Assembly (NCBI GenBank): GCA_963921825.1
Contig: OY997594.1
Location: 32,718,956 to 32,782,955 of the forward strand
From: Erodium maritimum
Lineage: Eukaryota > Streptophyta > Magnoliopsida > Geraniales > Geraniaceae
Direction: 5' to 3'
DNA length: 64,000 nt
Below the pieces are notes generated by a model, which was given only the letters and a program-made list of their open reading frames with translations, was not told the DNA's origin and did no database searches. The stretch's first letter is position 1; each line of letters opens with the position of its first letter. A program made the translations under genes and the position numbers. Of the stretch, positions 25,576 through 37,074 are shown piece by piece.

Positions 25576-27355
25576 GGGAAAATTTCATTTTACCACCCTG
25601 TCAAACATTTAATTTCAGTTTGATACCCTAGCATAAATTTTTATCAGTTTCATACCCAAACCAAACTTTTAATTTCACTTTCATACCCAGCCGGGTAAAA
25701 TGTCCAAAATACCCCCAACTATTACTCAAATTTTCATCTTATGCCATTGACTCAGAATTTGAAAAGAAGTGAAATGACAATAATACCCTTCATTGTTTAG
25801 GGTGTTAAACTGAAAATTTCACTAATTTTAAAATAAAATCAGTTTTTTTATATAAATTCAATTTTAATTTAAGAAAATTATTTTTATTTTCAAAAATTCA
25901 TTTTATTTTTTATAAATTATGTTTTTATTTATAAAAATTATTTTTCTTTCAAAAATTCTAGTTTAATTTTTATAAATTCTTTTTTTAATTATAAAAAATA
26001 TTTTTTTTTCAAAAATTCAGTTTTTAATTTAAAAAAATACATAAATCATTTTACAATATTTTTTGCCCGTGTCTATTTTTCTGGGTTCATCTCCTTTTTG
26101 CTCATCATATATCTGGTTCATGGAATCTTTACAACAGTATATCAAAAATTGATATCTTTACAACAATCCAATCTCAAAATTAAAATCAACAAAACATAAA
26201 CTACAAAATTCTACATCTAAAATCAACAAACTCAGATCCCCTTTAGTGATTTCGTTGAGTTTCGGCATACTTCATCTCCTCTAGAACACATGTATTGAAC
26301 ACCCATCTTCCCTACATTTTGCTGAGCTTGAATCATGAACGGATCTTTTCAGGGGAGAAAAATTGTTACAATTTTTTTACAAATCTCAAGAATCGAGATA
26401 AACCCTAGAAGATTGCAAAATAAAAAAACCTTAAAAAATGGCATTTGAGATTTGCAGAGAAGATCTGGACATGATTGGGCCAACGATTCCAGATCTGGAA
26501 CCAAACTCCGGACTCGAGCTCTAGCTCCTCCCAATCGCACAAATACCATGGTCGGACTCGATCGAGGAAGAACTCGAAGTCATAATCGTCGACGAGAGAG
26601 GAGCTCTGGACCTGCGAGGGAGGAGATCGGAACCGACGAGATAGGAGATCTGGACCGGCGAGAGAGGAGCTCGCTGGAGCTGGTTCTCTCCCACACCCAA
26701 CCCTCGTCGTGAATATGTGTCTAAGTGTCTTCTCCTGCTAGAACCGGTGGCTCTGTTATGGGGGAGGACGACGCCGTGAAGATGGTCCGGTTGAGGCGGC
26801 GCTGGGCAAGAAGAAAGTGAGGAAGATGAGAACATTTTGAAGAGGAACGAGAAAGGATAGAATTCTTAAACTCCCCAGGTTGTCTCCAATCCAATTTTAT
26901 GTTTAAATTTAAAAAAAAACTGATTTTATGTTTTTTTAAATGTTTTTTATGTATTATTTTAAATTTAAAACTGAATCTTTGAAAAAAAAATATTTTTTAT
27001 AATTAAAAAAAGAATTTATAAAAATTAAACTAGAATTTTTTAAAATTAAAATAATTTTCTTAAATTAAAATTGAATTTATAAAAAAAATTGATTTTATTT
27101 TAAAATTACTAAAAATTTCAGTTTAACACCCTAAACAATGAAGGGTATTATTGTCATTTCACTTCTTTTCAAATTCTGAGTCAATGGCATGAGATGAAAA
27201 TTTGAGTAATAGTTAGGGGTATTTTGGACATTTTACCCGGCTGGGTATGAAAGTGAAATTAAAAGTTTGGTTTGGGTATGAAACTGATAAAAATTTATGT
27301 CAGGGTATCAAACTGAAATTAAATATTTGACAGGGTAGTAAAATGAAATTTTCCC
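25576..27355. mobile_element. Mutator-like element with long inverted arms and GC-rich cargo
   Basis: Both ends begin GGGAAAATTTCATTTTAC on opposite strands. The arms stay more than 90 percent identical by eye for about 300 bp and are recognisable for about 480 bp. A perfect 9-bp target duplication TATATTTAT flanks it (25567-25575 and 27356-27364). The middle (about 26080-26870) is much more GC-rich than the arms and has short frames on both strands (26452-26712 plus, 26521-26835 minus) with no recognisable domain. No transposase is present, so it is non-autonomous. The cargo may be captured host sequence (Pack-MULE-like), which is inference. It lies about 550 bp past the stop codon of the PP2C gene. 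Confidence 0.9.
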
Positions 27356-27364
27356 TATATTTAT

Positions 27365-27903
27365 TTATGAGAGTAAATTGTTGTCTTATACGTAGCTTTT
27401 CAAATATAACCTATAAAAAATTGTGAATAAAATTGTTAGAAAATGTTATAGACGTTCGGAGTTTAGAAAGAACATTTTAAAGTAAAATGAGTTAAACACG
27501 CAAATTTTTGAAATGATCATAATTTTTTTTATACAAATTTCGATAAATATGTAAGATCAGATCAAATATATTTTAAAGCTCTACAATCATATATAATTGA
27601 TTTTCTAAAAAAGTCAAATCAAAATAGAATTTATGGGTATCTTTTCGATCGCAGATCCACACGGTCACACCTCTCCTCACATGCAAACTTAACTAAGAAA
27701 TGTAGCACACTAGATGAATCGTTTGCTCTCACATATCTGGAATGAAATGTGCTCATGTGATTGCTCTCAACTTCTGCAACTATCCATGAATTTGCAGACA
27801 CATTTCTACAATCTTTTATGCAAAATAAGATTTCAAATTAAAAGGAACTCTGGGCTTTGTGGCACATGCGTAGTCCAATCCATATGGAAGGGCTGAAAAT
27901 GTC
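27365..27903. other. Region downstream of the PP2C gene
   Basis: This is AT-rich sequence between the Mutator-like element and the PP2C stop codon. On the minus strand the first few hundred bases after the stop should hold the 3' UTR. No separate gene was recognised. Confidence 0.5.
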
Positions 27904-29556
27904 CTACACGTTCACATAAGATACAAGGACAGTGATGTCATCAAGCTTGCCACCATAGTAGCGGAAACCAGCTTCTTGGGCAGCCATTGAGAATGGTGTC
28001 TGGCGGGTCTTATCGAGTGCTCGCTGGCGTGCCAAAGCCGCTATCTTCTGAGCCGTTGATTGGGGATCAAGACCAGCTTGGGTTGCATGAACAACAACAG
28101 CAGTGACTTCGTTATTGTATAAGTTGTCAAATAATCCATCTGTTCCGGCAACAATCACATCTCCCTTCACAACGGGAATTGTAAAGGTCTGTGCACAAAA
28201 GGACGGTTCAGTAATTTCTCATAGTTCTTTAGCCAGCAGATGGGTTGAGAACGGTAAGTATTGAGAAAGATCGATGACTGACCTGACCAGAGCTGGGTAG
28301 ATCAGCCCCATTACCACTCTCCAGCTGATATGTAAAATTGAAGCCATGCTGCTGCACAGGGGATTGGAATATAGTGTGACCATCCCTAACCAATATGAAT
28401 CCACTGTCCCCAAGATTAATAGCATGTAGTCCCTGTTCAAAGATGCAAAACAAACCATTACTTTTTTTCAAACTTAACCTACTAGTATGGTGAAGGAATA
28501 ACTCTCAAGTCCCAACCCTCCATAACAAGAAACATCAACAAGGAAGTTCAATGGAGATGACATAAAACCAAAATACAGTTACGAAGCAGAAAGAACAGTG
28601 CATGTTCAAGCCATCACTAAAATAGGTCCTATAAGATGATTCAAACAGACCTTTTCGGTAAGAGTAATGATGACAGCTGTTGAGGAACCCTTGGCTTTTG
28701 TTACGGAGTGTGCTTTTTCTAATACCCTGGCGGGGTCAATTGAGCCCTGGGGCTCCTCCACAATTGCTGTCACCGCATTAGACATAAGCTCACGGGAAAA
28801 CAGTCCAGCGTTAACACCAACATCAGCCCAGCCGCCTACACCATCTGCCACACCAATGGTTTGCTCCTCCTCACAGATGAAGTGGGCATCCTCCCCACCA
28901 GTTGCTTCCTTATCAGGATGCGGCAAATAACATGAGCCTGAGGATAGCTTCAAAGTTCTGCTGCACATAGTCCTTGAGATATTAATACCAAGCAAATAAA
29001 TTTGTATAAAGGAAGTTTCTTCAAAGCGAACGGTGCATCAGAAAACATACTTGTCAGACAAAGCACTTGAACTTTCAATCCGAGAATTACCATCGAACGA
29101 AACATCATTTGCAGCCCGGGTAGAGTAGCATACAGATGACAAGGGTTGATAATTCTTAGACCATGATCCCAAAAACAATTCGAAGTTGGAACTGGTTGGT
29201 GTTCTCAAGCTGAAGCTAGCTTTCTGGCAACTGCTACTACTTCTATCATGAAAGAAGACACCACTATGTTTCGCATGGCTTACAGAAGTACCACGATTTA
29301 CAAGCAGGTCATCAATATAAACATCTCCAACAATGGCATTGGAACTAGAAGCAGCCATTGGTTTTCCACTACAGGGGCGACCTAAAGAAAACTGATTAGT
29401 AGCAGACAAGAAACGAGATCGGGGGAAAGATCCAAGAAGCAGTATCCCCTGTCCAACTAGTACCAAATTGCGCACCTTGCCCGGCTGCCTAATTGATGCG
29501 CTCCGGAGAAGAGAATAAGCAGAGGAATTGAGCTCAGAGATAACACCAGCTAGCAT
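27904..29556 (-). CDS. PP2C-family protein phosphatase, PTC7 / PP2C 55-80 type
   Basis: Four coding exons on the minus strand join cleanly: 29051-29556, 28651-28972, 28283-28432 and 27904-28188. All introns are GT-AG, and the total is 1263 bp or 420 residues plus stop. The family removes phosphate from Ser/Thr using two metal ions. The metal and active-site motifs are all visible: GGEDAHFI (194-201), VADGVGGW (210-217), GSSTAVI near 260, NLGDSGF (282-288), GTDGLFDN (341-348) and LDDITVLV (408-415). The first 165 or so residues are Ser- and Arg-rich and lack the fold, as expected for an organellar transit peptide. Related proteins are plant PP2C 55 and 80 and yeast mitochondrial Ptc7. The acceptor of exon 2 was set after TCTCAAG. 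Use of the CAG 12 bp further in would drop four residues. The start is the ATG at 29556; a more upstream ATG (29589) has less support. The substrate is unknown. Confidence 0.92.
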
Positions 29557-29960
29557 CTTATCCCTTGGAATCAAATATCCACAGACCACACAAAATGAAT
29601 TATCCTAGCTACAAGGAACAAACCGCCAACAACCCTGTACTGATATATAGCTCCAAAACCTGAAGTGGGAGTCAAATACAATACAAGGGAGTAAGTTACA
29701 AGAGAACAATGTAGCTTCTATAATTATCCACAAGTCAGAGAAACGATAAGATCCAAGTTAAGTTCACTAATAAGAAGAAGAGATTTCCTACCACAAAACC
29801 CTAGAAAATGGCGATACAAAAGCATCAGCCGACCAAAGTAGATTAGCAAAGAGGAAAGAAGAGCTTACGAGAAGGGCCGGCGATGAATCAAATTGTCTCC
29901 GCCGTTGGCTCTCTCTTTCTCTGAATCGAGTATGTGTTACAGACGGAGGCGACCCAACGA
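29557..29960 (-). other. Probable 5' UTR of the PP2C gene, with an intron
   Basis: Upstream of the ATG an acceptor CCCACTTCAG|G ends at 29660 and a donor TCTC|GTAAGC begins at 29868, giving a 209-bp leader intron. The first exon would run up from 29869 into a purine- and GC-richer stretch. The transcription start is not visible and the outer limit is a guess. Confidence 0.6.
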
Positions 29961-30059
29961 AGAGAAAGAGGCCAAAAATGGAGATGATTCTGATTTTGAG
30001 CCACAGAGACTGTGGGTCGGTTTCACCTGAAATGGACCCAAATATGAGGCCCAACTTTA

Positions 30060-30660
30060 AACAGGCAAAGCTTTGGGTTGACTATTTCATATAGAGGGAT
30101 GGGTCAGCAAAGCATATTCTGATTTCTGTGGTAGGTGATGCTTTGACTCTTGAGAGTTGAGTGCACATATCGCAGAGGTTGCGTATGGATGAGCAAAGAC
30201 TAATGAATGCATTATTGCACAAAATGATCGTAGCCCATAATGGAAAATCTAAGTTGTTGGCACATGTTAATGGTGAGTACATCCTGAAGAAATAAATGTT
30301 CCATGTCTAGGGTTGGGTTGGTCATCACCAGGAGATGCATTCCCCTTCCTCGCATTTAGGGTGTAAACATCCCTCGAAAAATTGTTTCGTAGAGTTAAAC
30401 GATTAATTATTTAAACTTTCTACTGGCACAATTAATTATTGTGGGGGACCAAATCAACCTGCTTTGTGTTTTCATTACGTCCTGGAGCCAAAACCAATGC
30501 TATCCCCACAAGTTTCAAATGATGCTACTTGAACAAGGCATATTAGACTTCCATTTTAGTTTTCACGTGTAATCTTGAATGAACTATGAGTCCACTAAAT
30601 AGGACACGATTTTTATTGATGGCAAAAAAAAATGATCATGTGAATCATATAATATTACAA
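30060..30660. other. Upstream region of the PP2C gene, no further gene seen
   Basis: The PP2C promoter should lie at its left edge. The remainder shows no convincing coding frame or terminal repeat. Confidence 0.45.
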
Positions 30661-30667
30661 ATAAAAA

Positions 30668-31722
30668 AACAGACGAGATGTAATTTCGGTGACAGTCACT
30701 AATCGTTTAGCGAGATGTCCGGTATTACCAAGAAGAAAACTAAGGGTGGATCCTTATTCAGACGGTGGGATGCGCGAGATATCTAGTAAACGTTCCCCAT
30801 CTCGACTTGAACTGGCATGGTACGTCGTAACAGTCGTCCAAAGAGTATGATATGGAGCGAAGGAGGCTAAAGAACAGATGGTGTCTGCTCTGTTAGGGTC
30901 GGGGTGTGGCTCCTCTACTACACCCTATGATGCCACAGGGTCCTCATGGAGACCCGTTAAGCTTATTGGCAGACCTCGCGTTCTCGCCAACGGGACCAGA
31001 ATTCCTAGAAAAGGTAACTTTCATCACAGGCAGCAGGCGGGACATGGACACATATGGTGGAGCTAGAGATCGGGGCAAGGATCTTAGTGGCTCGGTGGTA
31101 GAGATGAGGTCATGTCATTGTTTCTTGCTGAACCGGAGACAAGGATGGAGGCTCCGACGTAGACAAAGGCGGTGATCGGGCCAAAGGGAGAAATCGGGAT
31201 GATATGATGGTGGCTGATTCAGTGGCGGTGGCAACGGCGGTGGCCATGGAGGAGACCAAATCATCGTGGTCGACAATGGTTTGTATGGGTTCTACGATCT
31301 TTGGTACCATGACCGTGGCCAGTGCAGCGGAGCAGGTGAGGCCGGTGAGGAACACTGAGAGGAGGGTGGTTGTGGCAACAAAGATGGTGATGGTGTTGGA
31401 GGCGGAAACTTTGGGGAAAGCAGCGTTGGGGATGATGGCGTAAGGATCGGAAACTTTATGAGCGGCGGCGTTGGGTGCGGCGGTGTTGGAGACGACGACG
31501 GAAGCGATGCAAGAGGCGAAGACGGCACATGAGGCGGAAGTGGCACTGTTGCACAAAACATGGCTAGATGTTCTTGAGAGAACTTCAATTCTCTCCAAGT
31601 CCTATCATTCAATCGCGGTGGTGGCGAGATAAGGGGGTGGAGGAGGAGAGGAGGAGTAGAAGGAGGTGATCAGATCGGAGTAAAGGAGAAGAGAGGCCTA
31701 GGGTCGGCTGCCATTTTGTAGA
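30668..31722 (-). mobile_element. Retroposon (family C), minus orientation
   Basis: It is homologous in reverse complement to 20430-20980, sharing the 3' motif CACCGAAATTACATCTCGTC before an A-rich tail (plus-strand CAAATAAAAAAACAGACG region). Its 5' half has a CT-rich leader, then a 162-residue minus-strand frame (31110-31598), rich in Ala, Ser and Thr and without a known domain, and a pyrimidine-rich stretch. No reverse transcriptase is encoded. The boundaries are approximate because no clear target duplication was found. Confidence 0.6.
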
Positions 31723-31761
31723 GAAAAGCTTTTGTTCCAATTGAATATGAATCCACTATAT

Positions 31762-32538
31762 TTTTTTTGAGTAAAAACGATTAAGCTTTTTCATTAATTT
31801 AAGTTAAAATACATCCGAGTTCACCAGGAATAAATCCCTGACCACGAAGAACAGACAAAAGACACAAAGGTGTTGCAGTTCTTTTCTTACTATAACTATC
31901 ACTGACGGTATTGAATAGGGTGTCATAAAGGCGACTTATAGCTAAAACTAGGAGAGACAAACGAACACTGCTCAAGGTAGGGCCTGTATACCGTTGGGTC
32001 CCCCAGAGGGCGACGTTTTTCTACTGATGTAAAAACCAAACTTGTGTGTTCGTCAGTGGTGAAGGACAGATTATTCTCAAGGATACCCTACAATTGACTC
32101 CTTGGGAAAAAACCCTGAATCGTCGCTTGCTGATCGTTAACCTTGCAAAAAAGAACATAATAGAGAAAGTAAACAAGAACCAATCGATCAGAGACCGAGG
32201 AGGATGCCTCAGAGGACGCCAAGGGGGGGAGATACCGACGCCGGCTTCAGAGGCGGCAGGTGTTGAGCAGGGGTGACGATCCTGATGGCTTCCCCTAAGG
32301 ACCTACGAAGGGGAACGGGACTGTGAGGGTGATGATCGAGGTTGGGAGGGTGATTTCGACGGAATCAATGTGGTGGATGCGGGCGGAGGAATAGGGAGTG
32401 AGGGCTAGGGGTAGAGCGGGGCCATTACGACAGAGAAGGACCAGACCTTGGTCGGGAGAGATGGCGACACGACGTCTGTGCTATGGGTTTAAAAACCCTA
32501 ACAGAGAGAGTTCCCAGAACGATTCAAGCTTGGTCTTT
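31762..32538 (-). mobile_element. Small non-LTR retroposon (family D), 777 bp
   Basis: It is flanked by GAATCCACTATAT (31749-31761) and GAGTCCACTATAT (32539-32551), which match at 12 of 13 bases. On the minus strand the 3' end reads TTAATGAAAAAGCTTAATCG, then TTTTTACTC and a run of A. The CTGTTCTTCGTGGTCAGGG block and the TACCGTCAGTGATAG-type motif are shared with the copy at about 46670-46790. A CGACGCCGTGTCGCC-rich leader lies at the other end. No reverse transcriptase is encoded. Confidence 0.8.
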
Positions 32539-32551
32539 GAGTCCACTATAT

Positions 32552-33354
32552 CTAATTTAAAAAAAAACCGCATAAAACTACATATTTTTTAAATGAGTAA
32601 ATTTTCAGAATATTTATAAGATATACCTAATTACTTAGTTAAAAATTCAGTTAAACATTCACTAAAATGACGAAACTATCTTCTTGAGGGTATAAACCTA
32701 ACTTTAATAATTACGAAAATCACATTATCTTTTTAAAGCTTAAAAGTTACTTTGTTAAAACTTTGATTTTTTTTATGTTAAATATAGTATAGTACCCTCA
32801 TGTTTGGTCCACGGACCTTTTGGTACCCTTATATTTTTTTAATACATTTTGGTACTCTTATGTTCGGTCCACGTACGGTTTGAGCATATTCCGTTAAAAA
32901 AAACTAATGAAATATTTCATTCTGTTAATCATATGACACCATGTACAGTTAAGAAAGAGTATAATGACGATTTTACCCTTATTAATGTGACCCATATGAA
33001 TTTGATAGGGAAATTATTATTTAACCCTTATTAAATAGTAAATTAAAATTTAAAATAAATATAAAATTTGTATGATAAAAATAATTAAATAAAAATTAAG
33101 AAATAAACAAAACCTTATTTATAGATCTATACAACTGTCCACACACTCTCATCATCATCTCTCTCGAAGCTTATTATCTCTCTCTCGAAGCTTGAAGAAC
33201 AAACTCGTATCATCTCTCTCGAAGCTTGAAGAACAAACCCTTATCATCTTTCTCGAAGCTTGAAGAACAAACCCTCCCGAGTTCGTCTCCAGCCGGCCAC
33301 CCGGCGTAAAGCCCGTGAAACACGATGCCTAGGGTTTGTCTTCGGCGGTTTGAT
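32552..33354. other. Intergenic DNA with a MITE remnant and a short tandem array
   Basis: A stretch at about 32775-33030 (repeated GGTACCCTTAT and GGTCCACG text, then AATATTTCATTCTGTTAATCATATGAC) resembles half of the hairpin MITE family. At 33150-33275 about four copies of a 30- to 33-bp unit TCTCTCGAAGCTTGAAGAAC are arranged in tandem. No gene is supported. Confidence 0.55.
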
Positions 33355-33454
33355 GGGTGTGTTGGGTTTTCATGCCTTAGGACAAACCACACCATGTACA
33401 TTATCATTTTTGAGTTAATAACAGTTGGAAAATGTTTTATTATCAATAAGTTGT

Positions 33455-36400
33455 TGTCATGCCCCAATTTCAGTAAACCGAACTCGGGACGCGAACGTTT
33501 AGAATAAGAAAACACTTTGAAAACATTTCCACTAAAACACTTTACAATAACAGTCTAGTTCAACAAAAGGATAATTACAATTCAAAATACAATGTCCCAC
33601 AAGCGGACAAAAAGGCGAGGTATCCGTCGCTAGACCAAAAGTAAAAACCCGGACTCTGCTCCCAGCTCCACAAGCTTCGAGAGCTCACCTAGTCCGTCCC
33701 ACGAACAGTACCTGTAGGAAAAGTAGCTAGGGGTGAGCGTTTGCTCACCACCACGGATAACAGACTGACTACGGCATAATTAGCAGACAATACCGGTAAC
33801 ACCAACAACAAACTCAACCCCCGGGGATCACTGTCCCCAACCCAAGTACTCTGACTGACAAACACCCACGGTGACCTTCCTCGAACGACTTGACACTCAA
33901 CACGTAAGTAGACACGACACAACGATCACGACCTCTTCCAAGGACTCAAAGGAACTACGCAACACCAAACAAGATCACAAAGGATCGCACACCAAACAAG
34001 ATCACAAGGATCGCAAACCAGCTGCTCAGTAACCTCCCTCACGCCCTTTACCGATCATAGACGTGGTCAGGCGGTCGACCTGTCGCATTTCCTCGACACA
34101 AAGTCGGATCAGACTGTCAACCTATCACACTCGCAACCACCGAACCACACACGCGCGGCCAGAACCCCTTTACTGACAGGCGGGCCCCCTACCTGGTCTG
34201 AACGTGCAGACGCGTGTGATCGAGGACCCCCGTTTAATGAAGCGGGCCCACAACCTCAGGTAACCACAATCACAGTTCAACAAACAGCAATAACACAGGT
34301 TCAACACTCCACAGGCACTCATGGCCACCCAAGATACCAACCCTAAAACGCGGACTCAACAGCCCCCACAGGCACTCACGACCTCCCAAAATACACCAAC
34401 AGTGACTCACGGGTCAACGACCTCACGGGCACTCGCGGCCACTCAAAACCACCAATAGTCAAGACTCGGGTTCAACAACCCCACAGCACTCACTGCCACT
34501 CAAGACATCAACAGTAAGACACGGGCTCTCATGGCCACCCAAGACACCAACAATTAAATACGGGCTCTCAAGGCCACCCAAACTTAACAATAAAAACACG
34601 GCTCTCAAGGCCACCCAAACTCAACAACAATTAACACGGGCACTCAAGGCCACCCAAAACACCAACAATTAACGCACAACAACCTCCAGCATAATTGATG
34701 CCTCCAATAGTCCTAAGATCGCTAGTTTCACAAACAACCTCCGGGCATGGTCATATGCCTCCAGTAAACAGTTAACGCTAAGTCCTTTGTTCCTACGACA
34801 CTACTAAGTGTCACATGCTTTTCCACTAATTGCCAAGTTCCCGTAACATGCTCTTCTAATAAACGCTACAATCCCGTATCATGCTTTTCTAATATTCGAT
34901 AACCTAAACAAACCCACGACACCCCAGTGTCACATGCATTTCTACTGTTAACTTTCCCCAGTCAGGGCCGAGATCCGGCTACTTTTCCCTACCTCGTAAG
35001 CAACTCCAAAAGCGCTCCACTAAACCCGAGATGATCGCAGTCACTCGCCGAGCCTCCCTTTGCCTCGGTCCGCAGCACGATCTAAAAGAACACAGATTTA
35101 ACTCACTTTTAAACTAGTACGAACATGCCGAAATTAAATAAACTCAACGCCCAAATTAATAACGGTTCCGCCGTTAAGTTAACGGCTACGATTTGTCCAG
35201 TTGAATTCGACAGTTGTCGTTTACACTCGAGCGGGATAAAAGTCGGGTTACGACGGATCGGGTTCGAGCACCCGCGCACCGAACCCATGTTTGATCTAAA
35301 CCCAGTTTAAACCCCTTTTTAACTTAAAACCGTCGTTGAACTCCCTTGCTTTGTTTAATTCCGACTTCGACTTTAACACAAACGATTTCCTTCCGGTCGT
35401 TTCCAAATTCGATAATTTTGGTCCGAAACCCTTCTAAAACCGATTTGATTTCGTTCCCCCCCCCCTTTCGATTTAACTTAAATCAAGTTTGTTTAACGAC
35501 CGTCTTTCGTTTTTAAAACCCGTTTAATTTAACCGATCTAGTTTTATCGATAACTAATTTACGTTCGAAAAGCGAAAACGAACTTTTAACCTAAATCTGA
35601 TTTTTCAAAGTAACGCTCAAAATTAAACCCTTTTTTCTTCATTGTTAACCAGATCTGAGATTTGTTCGAAACATAACAATAATAACATAAAATTCTTGTT
35701 CCTTCTTTACATTTTCAGATTTACACCCCTTTTGAATAGATCTGATTTTCGTTTCATTTTCTTCTAATAAAACGTTCTCCTTAATTTTTCGGTTCCGACA
35801 TCGCCCCTTCAACTTCCGATCAACAAAACAAGCCAGATCCACTAAAACTCGAACGAATCAAGGCACGGAAACAGAATAAAAGGGAGAGAAAGCTTGGGTT
35901 TTAGACCGGCCGGCCACCAGCGAAGACGCCGGCGACCCAAACCCCGTGGGTGAGAGATTATCACCGTGGGAAAACACGGTGGCACGGCTGGACTCGGCCA
36001 AAGAGACGGTGGTGGTCGAACTCCAAGCCGGCGGGGCTTGAGCTGGACGGCGAGGCTGGTGCTGGACGGAGGAGAGGAGTGGCTCGGTGGTGGGGTACCG
36101 GCGACGGCTCGGGACGAGGGAGAGGGTGGTCGAGGAGGACGAGCTCGGGCTCGGGATGGCGAGCTCGGGCTCGGGACGGCGGCGTGGTCGTGGGGAGAAG
36201 GGAGGGTGGCGTTGAGAGGGCCGGAGAGGAAGGACGGGCGGTGGCTATCGGGCTCGGTGGTTGCGGACGAAGAGGAGAAAGGGGACGGGGGCGGCGTGGT
36301 CGGAGAATCGGACGGAGGAGAAGGAGCCGGAGCTGGTGTGTCGGCCGGAGAAGATGGAGGTCGCCGGAGAAATGGAAGGGAGAGGATCGGGTTCGGAGAG

Positions 36401-36621
36401 GAGAGGGGTGGCGTGGAGAGGGGGAGTGGGTATTAGGGTTTCTGAACCCTAATGCCAACTTATATAGGGTGGACTTGGGCCGGGTCGGTGGTTTGGGCCG
36501 GGTCTGCTGGTCGGGTCCGGTCCGACCCATTAATTTTTTTTTTTTGCACTTGTTTCAAAAACCTACCTTAAGGTTTCTGGATTGCAATTTAATACCCTTT
36601 TGAAGCGAAGCGGGTTTTACA
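33455..36621 (-). mobile_element. Solo LTR (family A, copy 3), minus orientation
   Basis: On the minus strand it runs from TGTAAAACCCGCTTCGC to TTGGGGCATGACA. A perfect 5-bp duplication GTTGT flanks it (33450-33454 and 36622-36626). Minus-strand landmarks are a TATA-like CCCTATATAAG at about 36465, a GC-rich leader, a donor CACG|GTGATA (GT at 35964), an acceptor TTTTCCTACAG|GTAC ending at 33712, and the inverted repeat GTGAGCAAACGCTCAC at 33733-33748. The GC-rich leader opens long frames on both strands (35950-36603 plus, 35961-36530 minus) of Pro/Ser or Arg/Gly bias. These are compositional and not genes. A GGCACTCATGGCC-type array lies at 34280-34680. Confidence 0.87.
34280..34680 (-). repeat. 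Degenerate tandem array in solo LTR copy 3
   Basis: Repeated GGCACTCACGGCC or GGCTCTCAAGGCCACCCAA cores are spaced by about 40-60 bp. This is the reverse complement of the array found in copies at 3880, 39110 and 52995. Confidence 0.75.
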
Positions 36622-37074
36622 GTTGTAATGATTGATGAAACAGTGAATGCATTGCTTTTTATAAAGATATTTGGGAACATTTCTCAAATAGTATAACTCT
36701 TAATAGACAAAAGAGTGGATTCATTCACAAGTTCATAGCATGAACCGATAGTTAGAGCTAGAATGATTTTGACGAGATGATCATGTTTTACTGATCATAC
36801 ATACAAAGATATGAGCCAAAATCATGGATGTCAAAGAGTTTGACATCTGGATGACCCACCTTGAGAATACACCATAGAACAAGGAGACATAAGTATATCT
36901 CAACTATTAAATTAGTCTTTAGTCCTTCGAGCATGACATCACCATGTGATCTACATGAGGTGGATTCATGATTTGACATAACCAAATGTTTGTCCTAACA
37001 GATAGTTATAGAGGTTATGATTGGTCATGAATACGCACATGTGAAAAATATGGGTGACGGTCATAGGCACTTGT

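Noticed and set aside
35950-36603. Long open frames on both strands, 217 and 189 residues
   Set aside because: They lie in the GC-rich leader of a solo LTR, are Pro/Ser or Arg/Gly biased, occur on both strands, and contain no domain. They are compositional.
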